Shown one piece after another: positions 10,966 through 21,989 of a stretch of DNA of 64,000 nucleotides (within the stretch, counting starts at the first letter, position 1; the number at the start of each line of letters is the position of its first letter). The translations under genes and the position numbers were made by a program. A model generated the notes under the pieces. The model ran no database searches and was not told the DNA's origin. It was given only the letters and a program-made list of their open reading frames with translations. The stretch covers positions 71,846,283 to 71,910,282 of the forward strand of contig NC_135719.1 in NCBI RefSeq assembly GCF_964656455.1. The letters run 5' to 3'. The stretch is from Halichoerus grypus (Eukaryota > Chordata > Mammalia > Carnivora > Phocidae).

Positions 10966-11620
10966 CTCTGACCTTCAAAAGAGTATTTATGATCTCGGTC
11001 GTCGGCTAAGCACTGTGTAGACACTGTGTGCAGCCCTTTCCACTGTTCTGGTGATCCTGGACCACCCCCACCCCCTGCCTCCATTTCTAGCTGGCTTTGA
11101 CCATATTGGAGTACTTCACAACTCTTGAAATAGATCATGCTTCTCTGACCTTGGAACTTGCACTGACCTTTTTTGACCTTGCACTTGCTGTTCCATCTAC
11201 CCATGTGTTTGCCCAGTTGCCTTCTTCATACCGCGCAGACCTCCGCCCTACGTCCCTTTCCAGTGAGCCCGCTCTGACTTCCAGTCCCATAGCTGCCACT
11301 TTTACAGCCAGTCTCTGTCCCATCTTCTGGTGATAAGCAATGTTTGTATTATTGTTGTTGTGTTTAAAGCAGATTTCATTTACGCAAAGAAAAGGTTTTT
11401 CAAAGAGGACCTACTTTTGGTTTGCTGTCCCTAATAAGTAAAACTGAGAATATCCTTAAAAATATTCTACAAAAATATGACAAATTCTAATCAGTTCCAG
11501 AGCTTATCTTTAAGACTGTAATTTTGATTCGGTTCCTGTTGGAGTTACAGTGTTATCAAACAAATACAACTGAATGGTTTTCTTAGAACACTAACTGGAT
11601 AGTTCATCTTTCCCAAATTT
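10966..11620. other. No recognised feature
   Basis: Unique sequence. Overlapping open frames at 10953-11333 have no recognisable similarity. Confidence 0.5.
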
Positions 11621-11624
11621 GGTC

Positions 11625-11960
11625 AGTCAGTAGTTGGCAAATTATCGCCCCAGCCACCTCAGTCTCTTTATCTGCACAATGAGAGGGTTGTGTTGATTGA
11701 TCACCATGCGCCCTTCTGGCACAATCTCCTAAAGATGCAGATGGCTACATTTATTGATTTTGACTATGTGTCAGATACCGTAAGTGCTGTCCATATATTA
11801 TCTGATTTCGTTCTTCCAGCACTTTTAAAAGGGATCTAGTATCATTTAGTCTCTTTAGATTAGAAAAATGACACTTGGATAAAACAGACCTTGCCCACTA
11901 AGGTCACACAACTAATAACCATCAGATTCAAGTATTAAGCTCCTAACTGTGTTGGCACGT
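11625..11960. repeat. Two adjoining MIR relics
   Basis: 11625-11700 has a plus-strand trace (CCCCAGCCACCTCAGTCTCTTTATCTGCACAATGAGAGGG). 11745-11960 is minus strand: GACTATGTGTCAGATACCGTAAGTGCTG...TATCTGATTTCGTTC, then AGATTAGAAAAATGACACTTGG and AAGGTCACACAACTAATAACC. Old copies of opposite orientation placed tail to tail. Confidence 0.65.
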
Positions 11961-11964
11961 TGCC

Positions 11965-12720
11965 TGTCCCAGGGCCTCTGGGGCTTCAGAGCAGGAGGTT
12001 AGATTACTTTCCGAAGAGAGCTCTCTAAGAAGGAGTCATGAGATTGTTTGTAGCTCCTATTAGAACTAGAAGCTGAGCAAAGCAAAGGCCCACATCAACC
12101 TGAAGCTTACATCTGTTCTTCCAAAGTCCCACGAGGCCTTTCTTACGGATTTGGATCACACTGTGCCTAGAAACTGGATTTAGTACTTTTCACAGCAACT
12201 TTGTAGAACTGAAATGAATTGTCTTAAATAAGGTCTGTACTGTTCTTTTAGAATCTTGATTTTCAAATCTTCTTCCTGACCATACTTGCTTTGTTTTCCT
12301 CTTGGTCTAATTCAAATAACTCAGGCACCTCCCTGCAATATGTTAACCATGCAATATATAGCTCTGTGTGTTGGTGGGGGGGAGGGGTGTAGAACCCATA
12401 TATTTATCGAGTTATATGGATTTAATTATATAATGCAGACATAGTTCAAATGTTTTTTTGGGAGAATTTGTCCTAATCTCTAAAATGAGATCAAAGTGCA
12501 CGCACACACAAATGCACACACACATCCACATATTTTGGCTTTGTTCCTCGGTCTCTAAAGCTTCCTCTGTTGATTGGCCTCGTCTAGTGTTTTCCAGGAA
12601 AGGATTTTTTCTTAAAGACAAGAAATATGTCTTTGATTCCACATCTGTTCACCTCAACTACTGCTGTCTGTGAAGGAGAGGTTAGTTGCTATTTGCTGAC
12701 CTTGTGATGAAAAGGATCTC
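11965..12720. other. No gene recognised; short CA/GT tracts
   Basis: Unique sequence. A short imperfect CA repeat lies at about 12500-12530 and accounts for one of the open frames. No other structure seen. Confidence 0.5.
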
Positions 12721-12744
12721 AGAATTCACCTTCTCTACTGTGAC

Positions 12745-12865
12745 CCACACTTGCCTGATCAAGAGAGTCACCTGCATATTCTTGGGCCTGAATTGGAACT
12801 TTGGAGTCTGAATCCTCAGGGAAGGTGCCTGGTAATCTATTTTTAACACGCCAAGCAATTTTTAA
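12745..12865 (+). repeat. MER5A-like DNA transposon relic (hAT-Charlie)
   Basis: AGAGTCACCTGCATATTC, then TGGAGTCTGAATCCTCAGGGAAGGTGCCTGGTAATCTATTTTTAACACGCC follows the MER5A order ('tcacctgg...gaatcagaaactctgggg...cagcaatctgtgttttaacaagcc'). Non-autonomous and long inactive. Confidence 0.55.
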
Positions 12866-12869
12866 AATC

Positions 12870-13520
12870 ATTTTTGTCATACTAAACCTGTTTAGTATCC
12901 CAAACAGGGTTGGGAAACTGATCCCCTTCATGATTACAAAGGGTGTACAAGTCTCATTTATAGCCACACCAATGATTTTGGGCTTCAGCTCTTTGGTTTT
13001 AAGAAATAGATACAGTCATTTTAATCCATGGAAAGGAGGATTTATAGGACAGATGGGGGATTAGAGGGACATAGAGTGTCCTTTTGAGACTCCAAGAGTA
13101 AGGAGTGAAGTACAGCCAGCCTCATGGAATGGAGGCTCTGTGGTCTCTCATTTGTGATGTTCTTGCTTTTCTCTGTATATCATGTTCCTCTCTCTACCAG
13201 CCCAGTTTCCCATGGTTTCAGCTTGTCCATGATCTATAATGGCCCCTTGGCCACAAGTCCACTCACCCTCAGCTCTTTCCCTAGAGCCTACTGATTCTGT
13301 GTTTCACTTTCCCACTTCATATTTCAAAGAGATCACTCATAGGCTCAGCTCAGAGTTTTACAGATAACATTTGCAGAAAAACCTCATGATTGTAATTTTG
13401 GATCATTGAGGAAATGTTTGAAACCAGTTTGGACTATGGCTTACTCACTGATAGACAACGACTCCTTGGGGTTGTGGAAGTAGACGTACACACATGACTA
13501 AAGAGCAGCAAATAATGAGA
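12870..13520. other. No recognised feature
   Basis: Unique sequence between the MER5-like relic and the composite SINEC. No gene or repeat assigned. Confidence 0.5.
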
Positions 13521-13533
13521 AAATGTGAGAAAA

Positions 13534-13920
13534 AAATTTTTTTAAAGATTTTATTTATTTATTTGAGAGAGGGTGAGAGATAGTGAGAGCGAGCGCTGGG
13601 GGATTTTTCTCTCCCTCTTCCCTGCTCTCTTGCTGTTCTCCTTCCCCCTTCTCCTCTGACGACTCCTGTTTTTTCTGCCTAAGACTGGAATCCGCCATTT
13701 CTGGTATCTTTTATTTATTTATTTTTATTTTTTATTTTTTTCAAGATTTTATTTGACAGACAGCGAGAGAGGGAACACAAGCAGGGGGCGGGGAGAAGGA
13801 GAAGGAGAAGCAGACTCCCTGCTGAGCAGGGAGCCTGACGTGGGGCTTGATCCCAGGACCCTGGGACCATGACCTGAGCCGAAGGCAGACACTTAACCGA
13901 CTGAACCACCCAGGTGCCCC
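13534..13920 (-). mobile_element. Composite SINEC with extra internal segment
   Basis: One insertion, 387 bp long, bounded by a perfect 13-bp target duplication AAATGTGAGAAAA at 13521-13533 and 13921-13933. Read on the minus strand it has a complete SINEC (13920 to about 13740), then its A-rich tail with TAAA units, then about 110 bp of non-SINE sequence (about 13603-13710). It closes with a second SINEC 3' end (about 13534-13600, with AAATAAATAAAATC and A tail). A simple nested insertion would leave a duplication inside the outer SINE and the outer head beyond it, and neither is seen. The likeliest explanation is a read-through transcript that ended at a downstream SINE tail and was inserted as a unit. 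Confidence 0.85.
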
Positions 13921-13934
13921 AAATGTGAGAAAAC

Positions 13935-15290
13935 TTTGAATAGCATCAAGATTTTGTATAGTCAGAATTCCCAGAGTTTTCACTCCCTTCTAACTTTAGC
14001 TTGGATCTAAATAGCCCTTCCAGAATGTACTTGGTAGCTCTGAGGAAGGATTAGAAATACAGAGGCTGTTGTTAAAGTGAACTGGCTTTTTGTCATGTTC
14101 CGTTTCATTTAGAGTGGATCAGTGGCTTTTCATTTCTTTGAGACCAAGTTTGAAATTAAGAATCAACCCTGTTTATCTTTTTTGGTTCCCATTTTCCGGT
14201 CCAGGTGAGTTGTTGTCCCAAAGAAGAACACAGTGTGACCTGACTCCTTCTGAATCACCCAGCTTCTTTCTTGGGACTTGAATGCACATAATAGGGCCAT
14301 CTGTTGGCTCTCATTGAGCAAAAGTTTAAATCAAAATAAAATTCCCTTCTGTCTGATCTCAGATTTACTGCTGTTCTGGGAAATGTCACAGAAGCAAAAG
14401 CGATGTTATTTCACTAAAAATAGTTGTCAGAAACTAAGAGTCATGTCAAAAACTTCTGGAGATTTTGGCTCCAAAAGCCCACATGATATCTGGTGACAAG
14501 TTCATTGGAGGTCCAAATGATAAAAATGTTTAGAGAAATGAAATGACGCTATATAATCGAGCTCACATATTAATTACCCATTGCTTTTCTGCTCTTTTGC
14601 CCATGCTCATGACTCTGGGCAGGAAAGACTTGAAAAGGAGGCCAATCTCAAGAGTCAGATTTTCTTCTAGCTGAAAATGTTGATGGATGTTGAGAATAGA
14701 GCTTGCTGGTATGAATTTTCAGATTGAGGATGAGGTTTGAAATTATATAGATCTGTTTTTAAATGTAAACTTTTGAGTTTGGATGTTGTTTCATCCACTC
14801 TGGTATACCTGTGAGGCTTCCTTCCTGCTTATTGTGAGGGCTACAGAAGAAATACAAGAAAAAGCTATGTGTCCCTGTCAAGACTATTAGTGTTCAGAGG
14901 GCAAAAGCTATCACACACAAAACAAAAAAGCCTAAGTTAAGTACTGAACTCCTAATACTCATACCATAGATATTTAAAGAAGGAAAATTCTGTAATGGAT
15001 AAATCTTTGAAACAGATTTGTTTTACCAGGTTTCATGGGGGGAGGTGATAAGACTATAAATAAGTTTTATATTCTGTCATTTATATTACCAATTTTTGGC
15101 AATCCATTCCCAATCAATTATAACTTTATAATACTTACGTTGTTTTTCAAAAATTACTTAAAAATTATTTGCCAAGGTGTTTTTTTTTTTTAACAGAATA
15201 AAGTATGAGAAAAGTATCAAGCATTTTCTCAGGAGGTTGGCTAATTGTTCCAACAGTAGATATAAGGCCCATTAAGTAGAATGTAAGACC
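13935..15290. other. No gene recognised; AT-rich unique sequence
   Basis: No open frame longer than about 72 codons and no repeat that I can name. A T run lies at 15180-15190. Confidence 0.5.
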
Positions 15291-15294
15291 TGTG

Positions 15295-15380
15295 ACTTAA
15301 GTTCTGCTGTTTCTAGGGTCCAGCATAGTGTGTATTACACAGTAGGTACTAGGTGAATACTTGATTAAGTGAATCGTGGC
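15295..15380 (+). repeat. L2 3' end relic
   Basis: GGGTCCAGCATAGTGTGTATTACACAGTAGGTACTAGGTGAATACTTGATTAAGTGAATCG has the spacing of the plus-strand L2 terminus ('cagtgcctggcacatagtaggcgctcaataaatatttgttgaatgaat'). Confidence 0.65.
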
Positions 15381-16080
15381 ATGGATGATGGCTGTGATTT
15401 GGTGAGATGGAGGACAGGTTCAATAAAGGCATTAAGGTGGGAACCAGCTTGATGAGAATAGAGGTCAAGGGTAAGGAGGGTCATTGGAAATAACATTGGT
15501 ACAGATAGGGAAAGGTCAGGCTATAGAAAGTTATAAAAGAGTGTATGTTTTTTAAGACAGGCAAGAGCAAACCACCGAATTTTATGAATAGGAAAGTGAT
15601 CATTGCTTTAAAAAAATCTTGCAAGTCATACAAAAGTGATTTGGAAGGAGCAGAGAGGCCAGTCACTTTGTTAGCTAATGAGGCATAAACCTACGTGATG
15701 AAAGCTGAGAAAGACTGAAACCCAATCTAAAGGATAAGTGCTAGGACCCAGTGACAGGATAGGAATAAAGGGCAAAGAATGGGACTAGTATTGAAGAGAA
15801 TGGGACGGTTAGGAAGGTGAGCCAGTTTGGATGGGTGGGCTGCTTGGGAAAGTAGGGTGCCTGGATCAGTTCATGCTTGAAGCAGTGGTAGGACAACCGT
15901 CTGAAATCGTTGGGTTTATACAAGCTACGAAGGGTTAGACATCAGGGTTGGGTTTAGAGATCCAAGAACCATTAACGTGGAGGGGACAGATCAAGTCATG
16001 TAAGATCAGAGAGAAAATGAGCAGAAGGCAAGGATCCTGGCGGGCTAGAATGAGGGCAATAGTGGTCAACCGGGATGAAA
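15381..16080. other. Unassigned, perhaps L2-derived
   Basis: GA-rich sequence whose texture (GGAAAGTGATCATTGCTTTAAAAAAATC, GGCAAGAGCAAACC) resembles the minus-strand L2 body, but I cannot align it with confidence. No gene recognised. Confidence 0.35.
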
Positions 16081-16084
16081 TTCA

Positions 16085-16205
16085 CCTAAAGACCCCCTTG
16101 AGAGTAGGGGGCATTTTCTATTCATTTTTGCATTCCTGCCATGAAGCACCATGGCTAGCTCACAGTAGGAGTACTCAAGAACTCCTTGCTAAAAGAATAC
16201 AATTC
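16085..16205 (+). repeat. L2 3' end relic
   Basis: CCCTTGAGAGTAGGGGGCATTTTC, then GCATTCCTGCCATGAAGCACCATGGCTAGCTCACAGTAGGAGTACTCAAGAA matches the order of the L2 3' end ('catgagggcagggac...agcgcctagcacagtgcctggcacatagtagg'). Confidence 0.65.
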
Positions 16206-16800
16206 CTGCCATGCTATATGAATTCATGGCAATCCAAGAAACTCAGGAGAGTGCACATCTGAAGTCCTCACTGGGAATATGATGATATTAGAGCAGGGAA
16301 CAAAATTTTCCTTTTAGCACTTAGGACCATTGACTTCTACTTCTCTGTATGCCACTTTTTCTTGTCATGTGAAGAAGAATAAAGGAGATGTTAGTGCATC
16401 TTTGATTTGTAGAATTTTTTTTTTTTTTTTTGGTGAAAGGAACAAGTTAAGCACCAGAGTTCCTTTTTTCTTAACAAAAAAGAAACAAACTCAACAGCAA
16501 ACTTATAAAATATTTATATTGTGTGGGACCTAAAGACACTTACTCCTGTCCTAGACAGTTTATAATCAAAGCCAGTTCTGACCTTGTTCCTTGGGCCGTG
16601 GCATTCTGTGTTCTTGTTGGCTGGCATCTTCCCTCATGGGGCAACAATATTGCCTTAAACCAGTCTTCTAATTCATAGTCCTCAAGAGTGGCCATTCCAA
16701 ATGCACGGGTGTGAGGACAGCCCAAGGCTCTATAATATCACATCTCCAGCAGACCCTGACTATCCCTACATTCAAACTATACTGATTTTTTAAAACCATG
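16206..16800. other. No recognised feature
   Basis: Unique sequence with a T run at 16417-16431. No gene or named repeat seen. Confidence 0.5.
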
Positions 16801-16803
16801 AGA

Positions 16804-17110
16804 TTTTTTTTTTTTTTTAACAATTTGGAATTTCTGCAAACACTCACTTTATTAACTCTATACATCCTGTCAAGTAGATCTTGGCAATGTCTTTGCTTAT
16901 GGAATTCCTGAAGTCCAGAAGACCTGCCAGAGTATTTCCTTTGCTTTTTCCTTCTTCCAAACCAGGCTTTGAGGGGAGCTTGTGAGTGTGGGTTTTGTAT
17001 GGCAGCCATCTTGGTGGATGTGAAGGTTTAAATGGCACCTTTCTTTGCAGGTAGGTTGGCAGACAGAATACTGCTGGCAGAATGGACGACTTCAAGCTCT
17101 AAGTCGAGGG
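16804..17110 (-). pseudogene. Possible processed retrocopy, source unknown
   Basis: On the minus strand the sequence ends in a 15-base A tail (plus-strand T run 16804-16818), with a canonical AATAAA at 16853-16848, about 30 bases upstream of the tail. That is the layout of a reverse-transcribed polyadenylated mRNA. Open frames of 83 and 113 codons overlap it on the minus strand. They include Lys/Arg-rich stretches such as GRRKKQRKYSGR, but I recognise no parent protein. I found no convincing target duplication and the 5' boundary is a guess. It could be only an A-rich unique tract. Confidence 0.35.
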
Positions 17111-17222
17111 CAGGAAACCCCATTTTGAATTGCTTATTTATTCTTCCCTGAAGGGTTGGTATCTCAATGTTCTACTCAGTACCCAGTGAGTTGGAGGATT
17201 TTATTTGCTGCTTCTTGAAGAG

Positions 17223-17470
17223 TTTTTTTTTTTTTATACAAAGTTGAAATTAAGAAGTTTATTTTTTCTTTTTGTCCTCTACTTTTTTTTTTTTCGTTGA
17301 CAGAGAGTAGACGCATGGTCCAAGGCTTGGGCTTGGCGTTTCTCTTTTGGGCCAGCTTGTCCTATCTGTCCTTGTATTTATATTGCCATGACACCCTGGC
17401 TTCTGTCTCTCAAACACGTGATGCTTTCAGTTCAGACTTGGCCGCTGGCCCCTGCAGGGCTCAAATGCTC
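17223..17470 (-). pseudogene. Second possible processed retrocopy
   Basis: The minus strand reads AATAAACTTCTTAATTTC, then about 10 bases, then an A tail (plus-strand T run 17223-17235). AATAAA lies at 17263-17258. Upstream the minus strand has CCCAAAAGAGAAACGCCAAGCCCAAGCC and a second A run (17283-17294), a basic-coding texture reminiscent of ribosomal protein retrocopies. I could not match it to one. No target duplication found. Confidence 0.3.
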
Positions 17471-17479
17471 AGAGGGAGT

Positions 17480-17750
17480 TGAAATGGAAATGTTTCTTTG
17501 GGCCAGGCTTCTCCCTGGACATTAGACACTACTCTCTTTTTCTCCTTTCCCTTGTCTTTGGCCAAACAGGCAGCATGCGCTTCATCAGAGGACCAGAATA
17601 ATTACATGGAACATAGTTGTGGTATTCCTAAATTGCGGGATGATTACATGATACATAGTACCCCATGAGTTGGATGCATCTAAGAAGCCAAGCTTCCTTG
17701 GTAAATTCCACTTTGGAGGAGGGAGTGTGAGGATGATAGTAGAAGTTACT
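17480..17750. other. No recognised feature
   Basis: Unique sequence. ATTACATG occurs twice (about 17602 and 17643) within partly similar surroundings (GGATGATTACATGATACATAG against AATAATTACATGGAACATAG), perhaps a decayed short duplication. Confidence 0.4.
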
Positions 17751-17754
17751 TATA

Positions 17755-17940
17755 CATTGTCATTCATTCACTGAATGCACACTTACTGAGTACCCACCAC
17801 TGGGCAGCCACTAAGAATTCTGAATTAAAGCATGATTCCACTGGTAGTACAGCATAGCAAAGACACCTTAAGATTTGGAACCAGAAGACCTGGTTTGAGT
17901 CTTGGCTCTACACCTACCGACTTAGGAAAATAAGCATAAG
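17755..17940. repeat. Old MIR/L2 fragments
   Basis: 17755-17815 holds an antisense trace (TTCATTCACTGAATGCACACTTACTGAGTACCCACC). 17850-17935 holds a plus-strand MIR trace (GATTTGGAACCAGAAGACCTGGTTTGAGTCTTGGCTCTACACC). Confidence 0.6.
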
Positions 17941-17989
17941 GCAATACATAGGTGCACAGAAGGAAGGGCTGGCTCATTTGACCTTGGAT

Positions 17990-18203
17990 AGTTGGAGAAA
18001 GCATCAGAGGGGTGAGTAACATTTGAGCTGTTTATCAAAGAATCATTGGGAGTTTGTCAGGTGGACGAAGTGAGGTGTGGGGATAGCTCTTAGGTAAGTT
18101 AAATAGTGAAAGGAAAAATCACATATAATGAAAATGTGCAATATCTTAAGGAGACTGTGAGCTGTCTGGGGAGGCCAGAACACACAGGGCATGGAGAGAA
18201 ACT
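17990..18203 (-). repeat. L2 relic, left part
   Basis: GGTGAGTAACATTTGAGCTG...GGGAGTTTGTCAGGTGGACGAAGTGAGG...AATGTGCAATATCTTAAGGAGACTGTGAGCTGT follows the minus-strand L2 order ('gacatttgagctgagtcttgaagg...'). It continues on the far side of an L1 insertion at 19133. Confidence 0.6.
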
Positions 18204-19132
18204 CTTTTTTTTTTTGATTGAAGTATAATTGACATACATTATCCTATTAGTTTCAGGTGTATGTCATAGTGATTCAATATTTTTATACATAATGAAATGA
18301 TTCCCACAGTAAGTCTAGTTACCCTCTGTCACCAAAGGAAGTTATTACAATATTATTGACTATATTCTCTAGGCTGTACATTACATCCCCATGGCTTGTT
18401 TATTTTATAACTGAAAGTTTTTTTTTTTTTTTTAAAGATTTTATTTATTTATTTGACAGAGAGACACAGTGAGAGAGGGAACACAAGCGGGGGGGGGGGG
18501 GTAGGAGAGGGAGAAGCAGGCCTCCCACCGAGCAGGGAGCCCGATGCGGGGCTCGATCCCAAGACCCTGAGATCATGACCTGAGCTGAAGGCAGACGCTT
18601 AACGACTGAGCCACCCAGGTGTTTGTATCTCTTAATCCCCTTCACCCATTTCACTGCCCCCGCCCCCTCAACCAGCCCCTTTCTCCCTCCGGTAACCAAC
18701 AGTTTGTTTCCTATATCTATGAGTCTGTTTCTGTTTGTTGTTTGGTGTTTTAGATTCCACATATAAGTAAAATCATAGAGTATTTCACTTAGCATAATAC
18801 CCTCTGGGTATATCCATGTTGTTGCAGATGGCAAGATTTCATTCTTTTTTTTAACGGCTGAGTAATAATCCATATATATGTATACATACCTACATACATA
18901 CCACATTTTCTTTATCCATTCATCTATCAATGGACTCAGGCTGCTTCCATATCTTGGCTATTATAAATAATGCTACAAAAAACATAGGGGTGTATATATC
19001 TTCTAGAATTGGTGTTTTTCTTTGTATAAATATCCAGAAGTGGAATTGCTGGATGGTATGGTACTTCTATTCTTGATTTTTTGAGCAACTTCTATATTGT
19101 TTTCTGTAGTGGCTATGCAAATTTACATTCTA
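18204..19132 (-). mobile_element. L1 3' fragment, split by a SINEC
   Basis: Minus-strand L1 3' end of an older subfamily. The T run 18205-18215, then TGAAGTATAATTGACATACATTATC and TTGACTATATTCTCTAGGCTGTACATTACATCCCC are in the 3' UTR. Right of the SINEC, TATTTCACTTAGCATAATACCCTC and GAAGTGGAATTGCTGGATGGTATGG cover the 3' part of ORF2. It is truncated at about 19132. Confidence 0.9.
18421..18620 (-). mobile_element. SINEC nested in an L1
   Basis: Minus-strand copy. The L1 reads ...CTGAAAGTTT on the left and GTTTGTATCTC on the right, so only a GTTT-type short duplication remains. The head stops at CCACCCAGGT without the last bases of the consensus, so it is slightly 5'-truncated. It contains a pure 13-base G run at 18489-18501, a site prone to sequencing or replication slippage. 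Confidence 0.93.
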
Positions 19133-19245
19133 TGGGGATAAGCTGAGGCTATTGCTGGAAAGATGGACTGATGCTAGCTTGTGAAAGCCCTTGAATGCCT
19201 TGCAAAGGACTTTGGGACTTCAGTCTGCTGCCCGGGGTACTCTAA
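19133..19245 (-). repeat. L2 relic, right part
   Basis: GCTTGTGAAAGCCCTTGAATGCCTTGCAAAGGACTTTGGGACTTC matches the minus-strand L2 block 'agggccttgtaagccatgctaaggagtttggactt'. It resumes the L2 broken by the L1. Confidence 0.65.
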
Positions 19246-20295
19246 CCTCAGTTTCTAATCAGGTGGGTCAAATGATCATATTTGCATTTTTTATGTTCCT
19301 GGCAGTTGCACTGAGGTGACTTGGAGGGAGGACGACCGCTGGCTTTTTCCTAGAACAGATGAGATGAGACATTGTTGTTTTTCATGTCAATTTCAATAAA
19401 GCACCACTGATGCTTCTGCTATAAAGCAAGTGTGGTGAGCATGTGTGGGTGAGTGGTGGAAGACTGTCCCAGAGACTGACAACCGGCTGGTTCTCTGGTC
19501 ATATGTGACGGAGAAGTCCCAGGAGAGCAGGGAGGAGGGGGCCCTGAGGTTCTCTGCTGTCGGATTTCAAAGGCCCCAGTGGTGAAGGCCCAGCCACCTT
19601 GGCAAGGACAGCATGCTAGCCTCTTGGGGCGGTCCCTTGAGTCAGATAACAACAGAGCACTCACTTTTCTCCATGTGAGCCTTTGAACCTCTTTGAAGAC
19701 AAGAGGATTTTCCTCTGCCACAGCCAGAATGTTAGTCCACGTTTATGTACTTTTGTCCTTAGACTCCACGGGGAATCTATTCTTGTCGAAAATCTTCGTT
19801 GCACACTTGGCTGGAAGCCACTGTTGTTACATTTGTTGGACACTTGCTGGACACAGCTGGTGCTCTCTCGAGCCTACAGAATAAAAGTATTGATAACTGT
19901 GATGCCGATCAGAGCTAATTGGTAGACAAATGCTATTATTCTGTGTAAAGTCAGAGGAAGGGATCAGTGGCCTGGCTGTTATGATACTTGGGTGAAATGG
20001 TATTTGTTGCAGTCATGCAGAGGCTGAATGGTGTCACCAGGATGAGTGAAAAATCCCATTGTGGTGACTAGATGGGAAAGGGAACAAAGTAAATGCAGTC
20101 CCCTACAAATTTATGACTTTTTTATTTTATGTGAAGAAAATGCCTAAGTAGCAGAAAATCTGGAAAAGCTGTCAGGAAATATTCCCATCTTAAATTTAAA
20201 TCTGTGAGGTTATTACTGTTAAGCTAAGTATGTGCAAGCTATAATGAAGCAATCAAGGAGGGAGTTAGCATTTAGACTTCAGAATGTGGCAGGAG
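19246..20295. other. No gene recognised; unique sequence
   Basis: Overlapping open frames of 60-100 codons at 19419-19925 occur on both strands. I see no known domain. The two plus-strand frames at 19683 and 19693 are the same bases in different frames, which argues against real coding. Confidence 0.5.
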
Positions 20296-20308
20296 TGAGG
20301 GAGGCTTT

Positions 20309-20503
20309 TTTTTATTTTTTAAAGATTTTATTTATTTGACAGAGACAGCGAGAGAGCGCAAGCAGGGGGAGCAGCAGAGGGAGAGGGAGAAGCAGGCTCC
20401 CTGCTGAGCAGGAAGCCTGATGTGGGTCTCCATCCCAGGACCCTGGGATCATGACCTGAGCCGAAGGCAGACGCTTAACCGACTGAGCCACCCAGGTGCC
20501 TCA
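20309..20503 (-). mobile_element. SINEC
   Basis: Minus-strand copy with target duplication AGGGAGGCTTT at 20298-20308 and 20504-20514. The head reads CCGACTGAGCCACCCAGGTGCCTC. Confidence 0.93.
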
Positions 20504-20770
20504 AGGGAGGCTTTACTGACGAGGTGACATTGTATGTATGTGAGGTAAGGGTGCAAAGTCATGGTTTTGCATGTGGATATCCAGTTTAAATGATACCCAA
20601 TTGGTGAATTCTCACATTTAAAAATGTATGTGTATGTGTTACATCCACACAATTCTGAAATAATATACACAAAATCTGATTAACTCTCAATGGTGGGTTA
20701 ATGAATTAAAAATTTCTTCTCTACCTGTTTTTTCACAAATGTGTGTTTATTATGTGATAAGGAAAACCAG

Positions 20771-20982
20771 GTTTTTATTTTTTTAAAGATTTATTTATTT
20801 AGAGAGAGAACGCGTGCACAAGTGCACGCAGGGGGAGGGGCAGAGGGCGAGGGAGAGAATCTCAAGCAGACACCCCTCTGAGTGAGGATCCTGACATGGA
20901 GCTCTATCCCATGACCCATGAGATCATGACCTGAGCCAAAACCAAGAGTTGGACGCTTGACTGAGCCACCTAGGTGTACCTC
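20771..20982 (-). mobile_element. SINEC, older copy
   Basis: Minus-strand copy with short target duplication AAAACCAG at 20763-20770 and 20983-20990. It has AACGCGTGCACAAGTGCACGC in the body and a diverged head (GAGCCACCTAGGTGTACC). Confidence 0.88.
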
Positions 20983-20999
20983 AAAACCAGATGGTTTTT

Positions 21000-21395
21000 T
21001 CATGTGAGAAGAAGCAGTAAGAAAGTCTTGCATTAATGTCCTTGCTTTAGTGTGCACATGAGTTTGAGTGCCATATAGTCCTGAGTGGTAAGGAAAAGGC
21101 TTTGATATATGCAAAGTATTTGAAGGGCAGAAGGGGTACAGGAACAGACTGCCCACGCATGCCCTCTGTTTGGAATAACAGGTCTTATCAAGAACCTGAG
21201 AGAAGGGCTTGGTTTCTTCCCTCTTGACAGATGCAGGAGTGGTCTCTGAGCGGAGGACATTTACTTTAGGGTGGGATTCCAGAGCTCCTCATCTCCCCAT
21301 CCAGTGGGCAGTGCCATGCCGGCTCCACCACGGGGATCTCACTGGGCCCACCCAGGAGGAAGAGCTGTTTAAATGCAGACATGTCCCAAACACTT
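21000..21395. other. No recognised feature
   Basis: Unique sequence with overlapping short open frames. Nothing assigned. Confidence 0.45.
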
Positions 21396-21399
21396 CTAT

Positions 21400-21545
21400 C
21401 ATTGGCATAGAATTAAGCCGATTATCTAAGCCCGCCCCCTCTTTTTATAAAGTGGGAAACCAGTGCTCATAATGACTGAATAGTTAGCCTCAAGCCTTGC
21501 ACCTGGCTCACAGCAGAGCTGAGATTAGAATCCAGATCTTCTGAT
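21400..21545 (-). repeat. MIR SINE relic
   Basis: TTTATAAAGTGGGAAACCAGTGCTCATAATGACTGAATAG, then CAAGCCTTGCACCTGGCTCACAGCAGAGCTGAGATTAGAATCCAGATCTTCTGATTC is in the order of antisense MIR, although heavily mutated. Confidence 0.55.
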
Positions 21546-21780
21546 TCTCTGGGCGGTGACTCCCCCCCCTCCCCCGGACTCCACCCACATTCTGTCTCCT
21601 TGTGTTCACATCTACTGTCTTACAGATCCTTAGCACAGCCAAGTAGTATACCTAAGAGTGGAAAAGGAGCCCAGAGGCTAAGGCTGTGTTCTGGAAAGCC
21701 CCTAAGAACAAACATTTCTATGACTGCATAGTTGAAATGATAAGAGACACAGCGAACTTCCTCTTCATAGAACTTTTTTT

Positions 21781-21973
21781 TTTTTAAAGATTTTATTTAT
21801 TTATCTGACAAAGAGAGGCACAGCAAGAGAGGGAACACAAGCAGGGGGAGTGGGAGAGGGAGGAGCAGGCTTCCCGCCGAGCAGGGAGCCCGATGCGGGG
21901 CTAGATCCCAGGACCCTGAGATCATGACCTGAGCCGAAGGCAGACGCTTAACGACTGGGCCACCCAGGTGCCC
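21781..21973 (-). mobile_element. SINEC
   Basis: Minus-strand copy with an imperfect target duplication, CATAGAACTTTTTTT on the left (from 21766) and CATAACTTTTTTTT on the right (from 21974). The duplication contains a T run that merges with the A tail, so its left edge cannot be placed exactly. Head: GACTGGGCCACCCAGGTGCCCC. Confidence 0.92.
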
Positions 21974-21989
21974 CATAACTTTTTTTTTT

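Noticed and set aside
13715..13983. Recurrent protein-like frames with RLPSAQVMIPGSWDRAP-type sequence (also near 18445, 48962, 59229 and 60921)
   Set aside because: They look like a protein family because they recur, but each is the translation of a SINEC copy on the minus strand.
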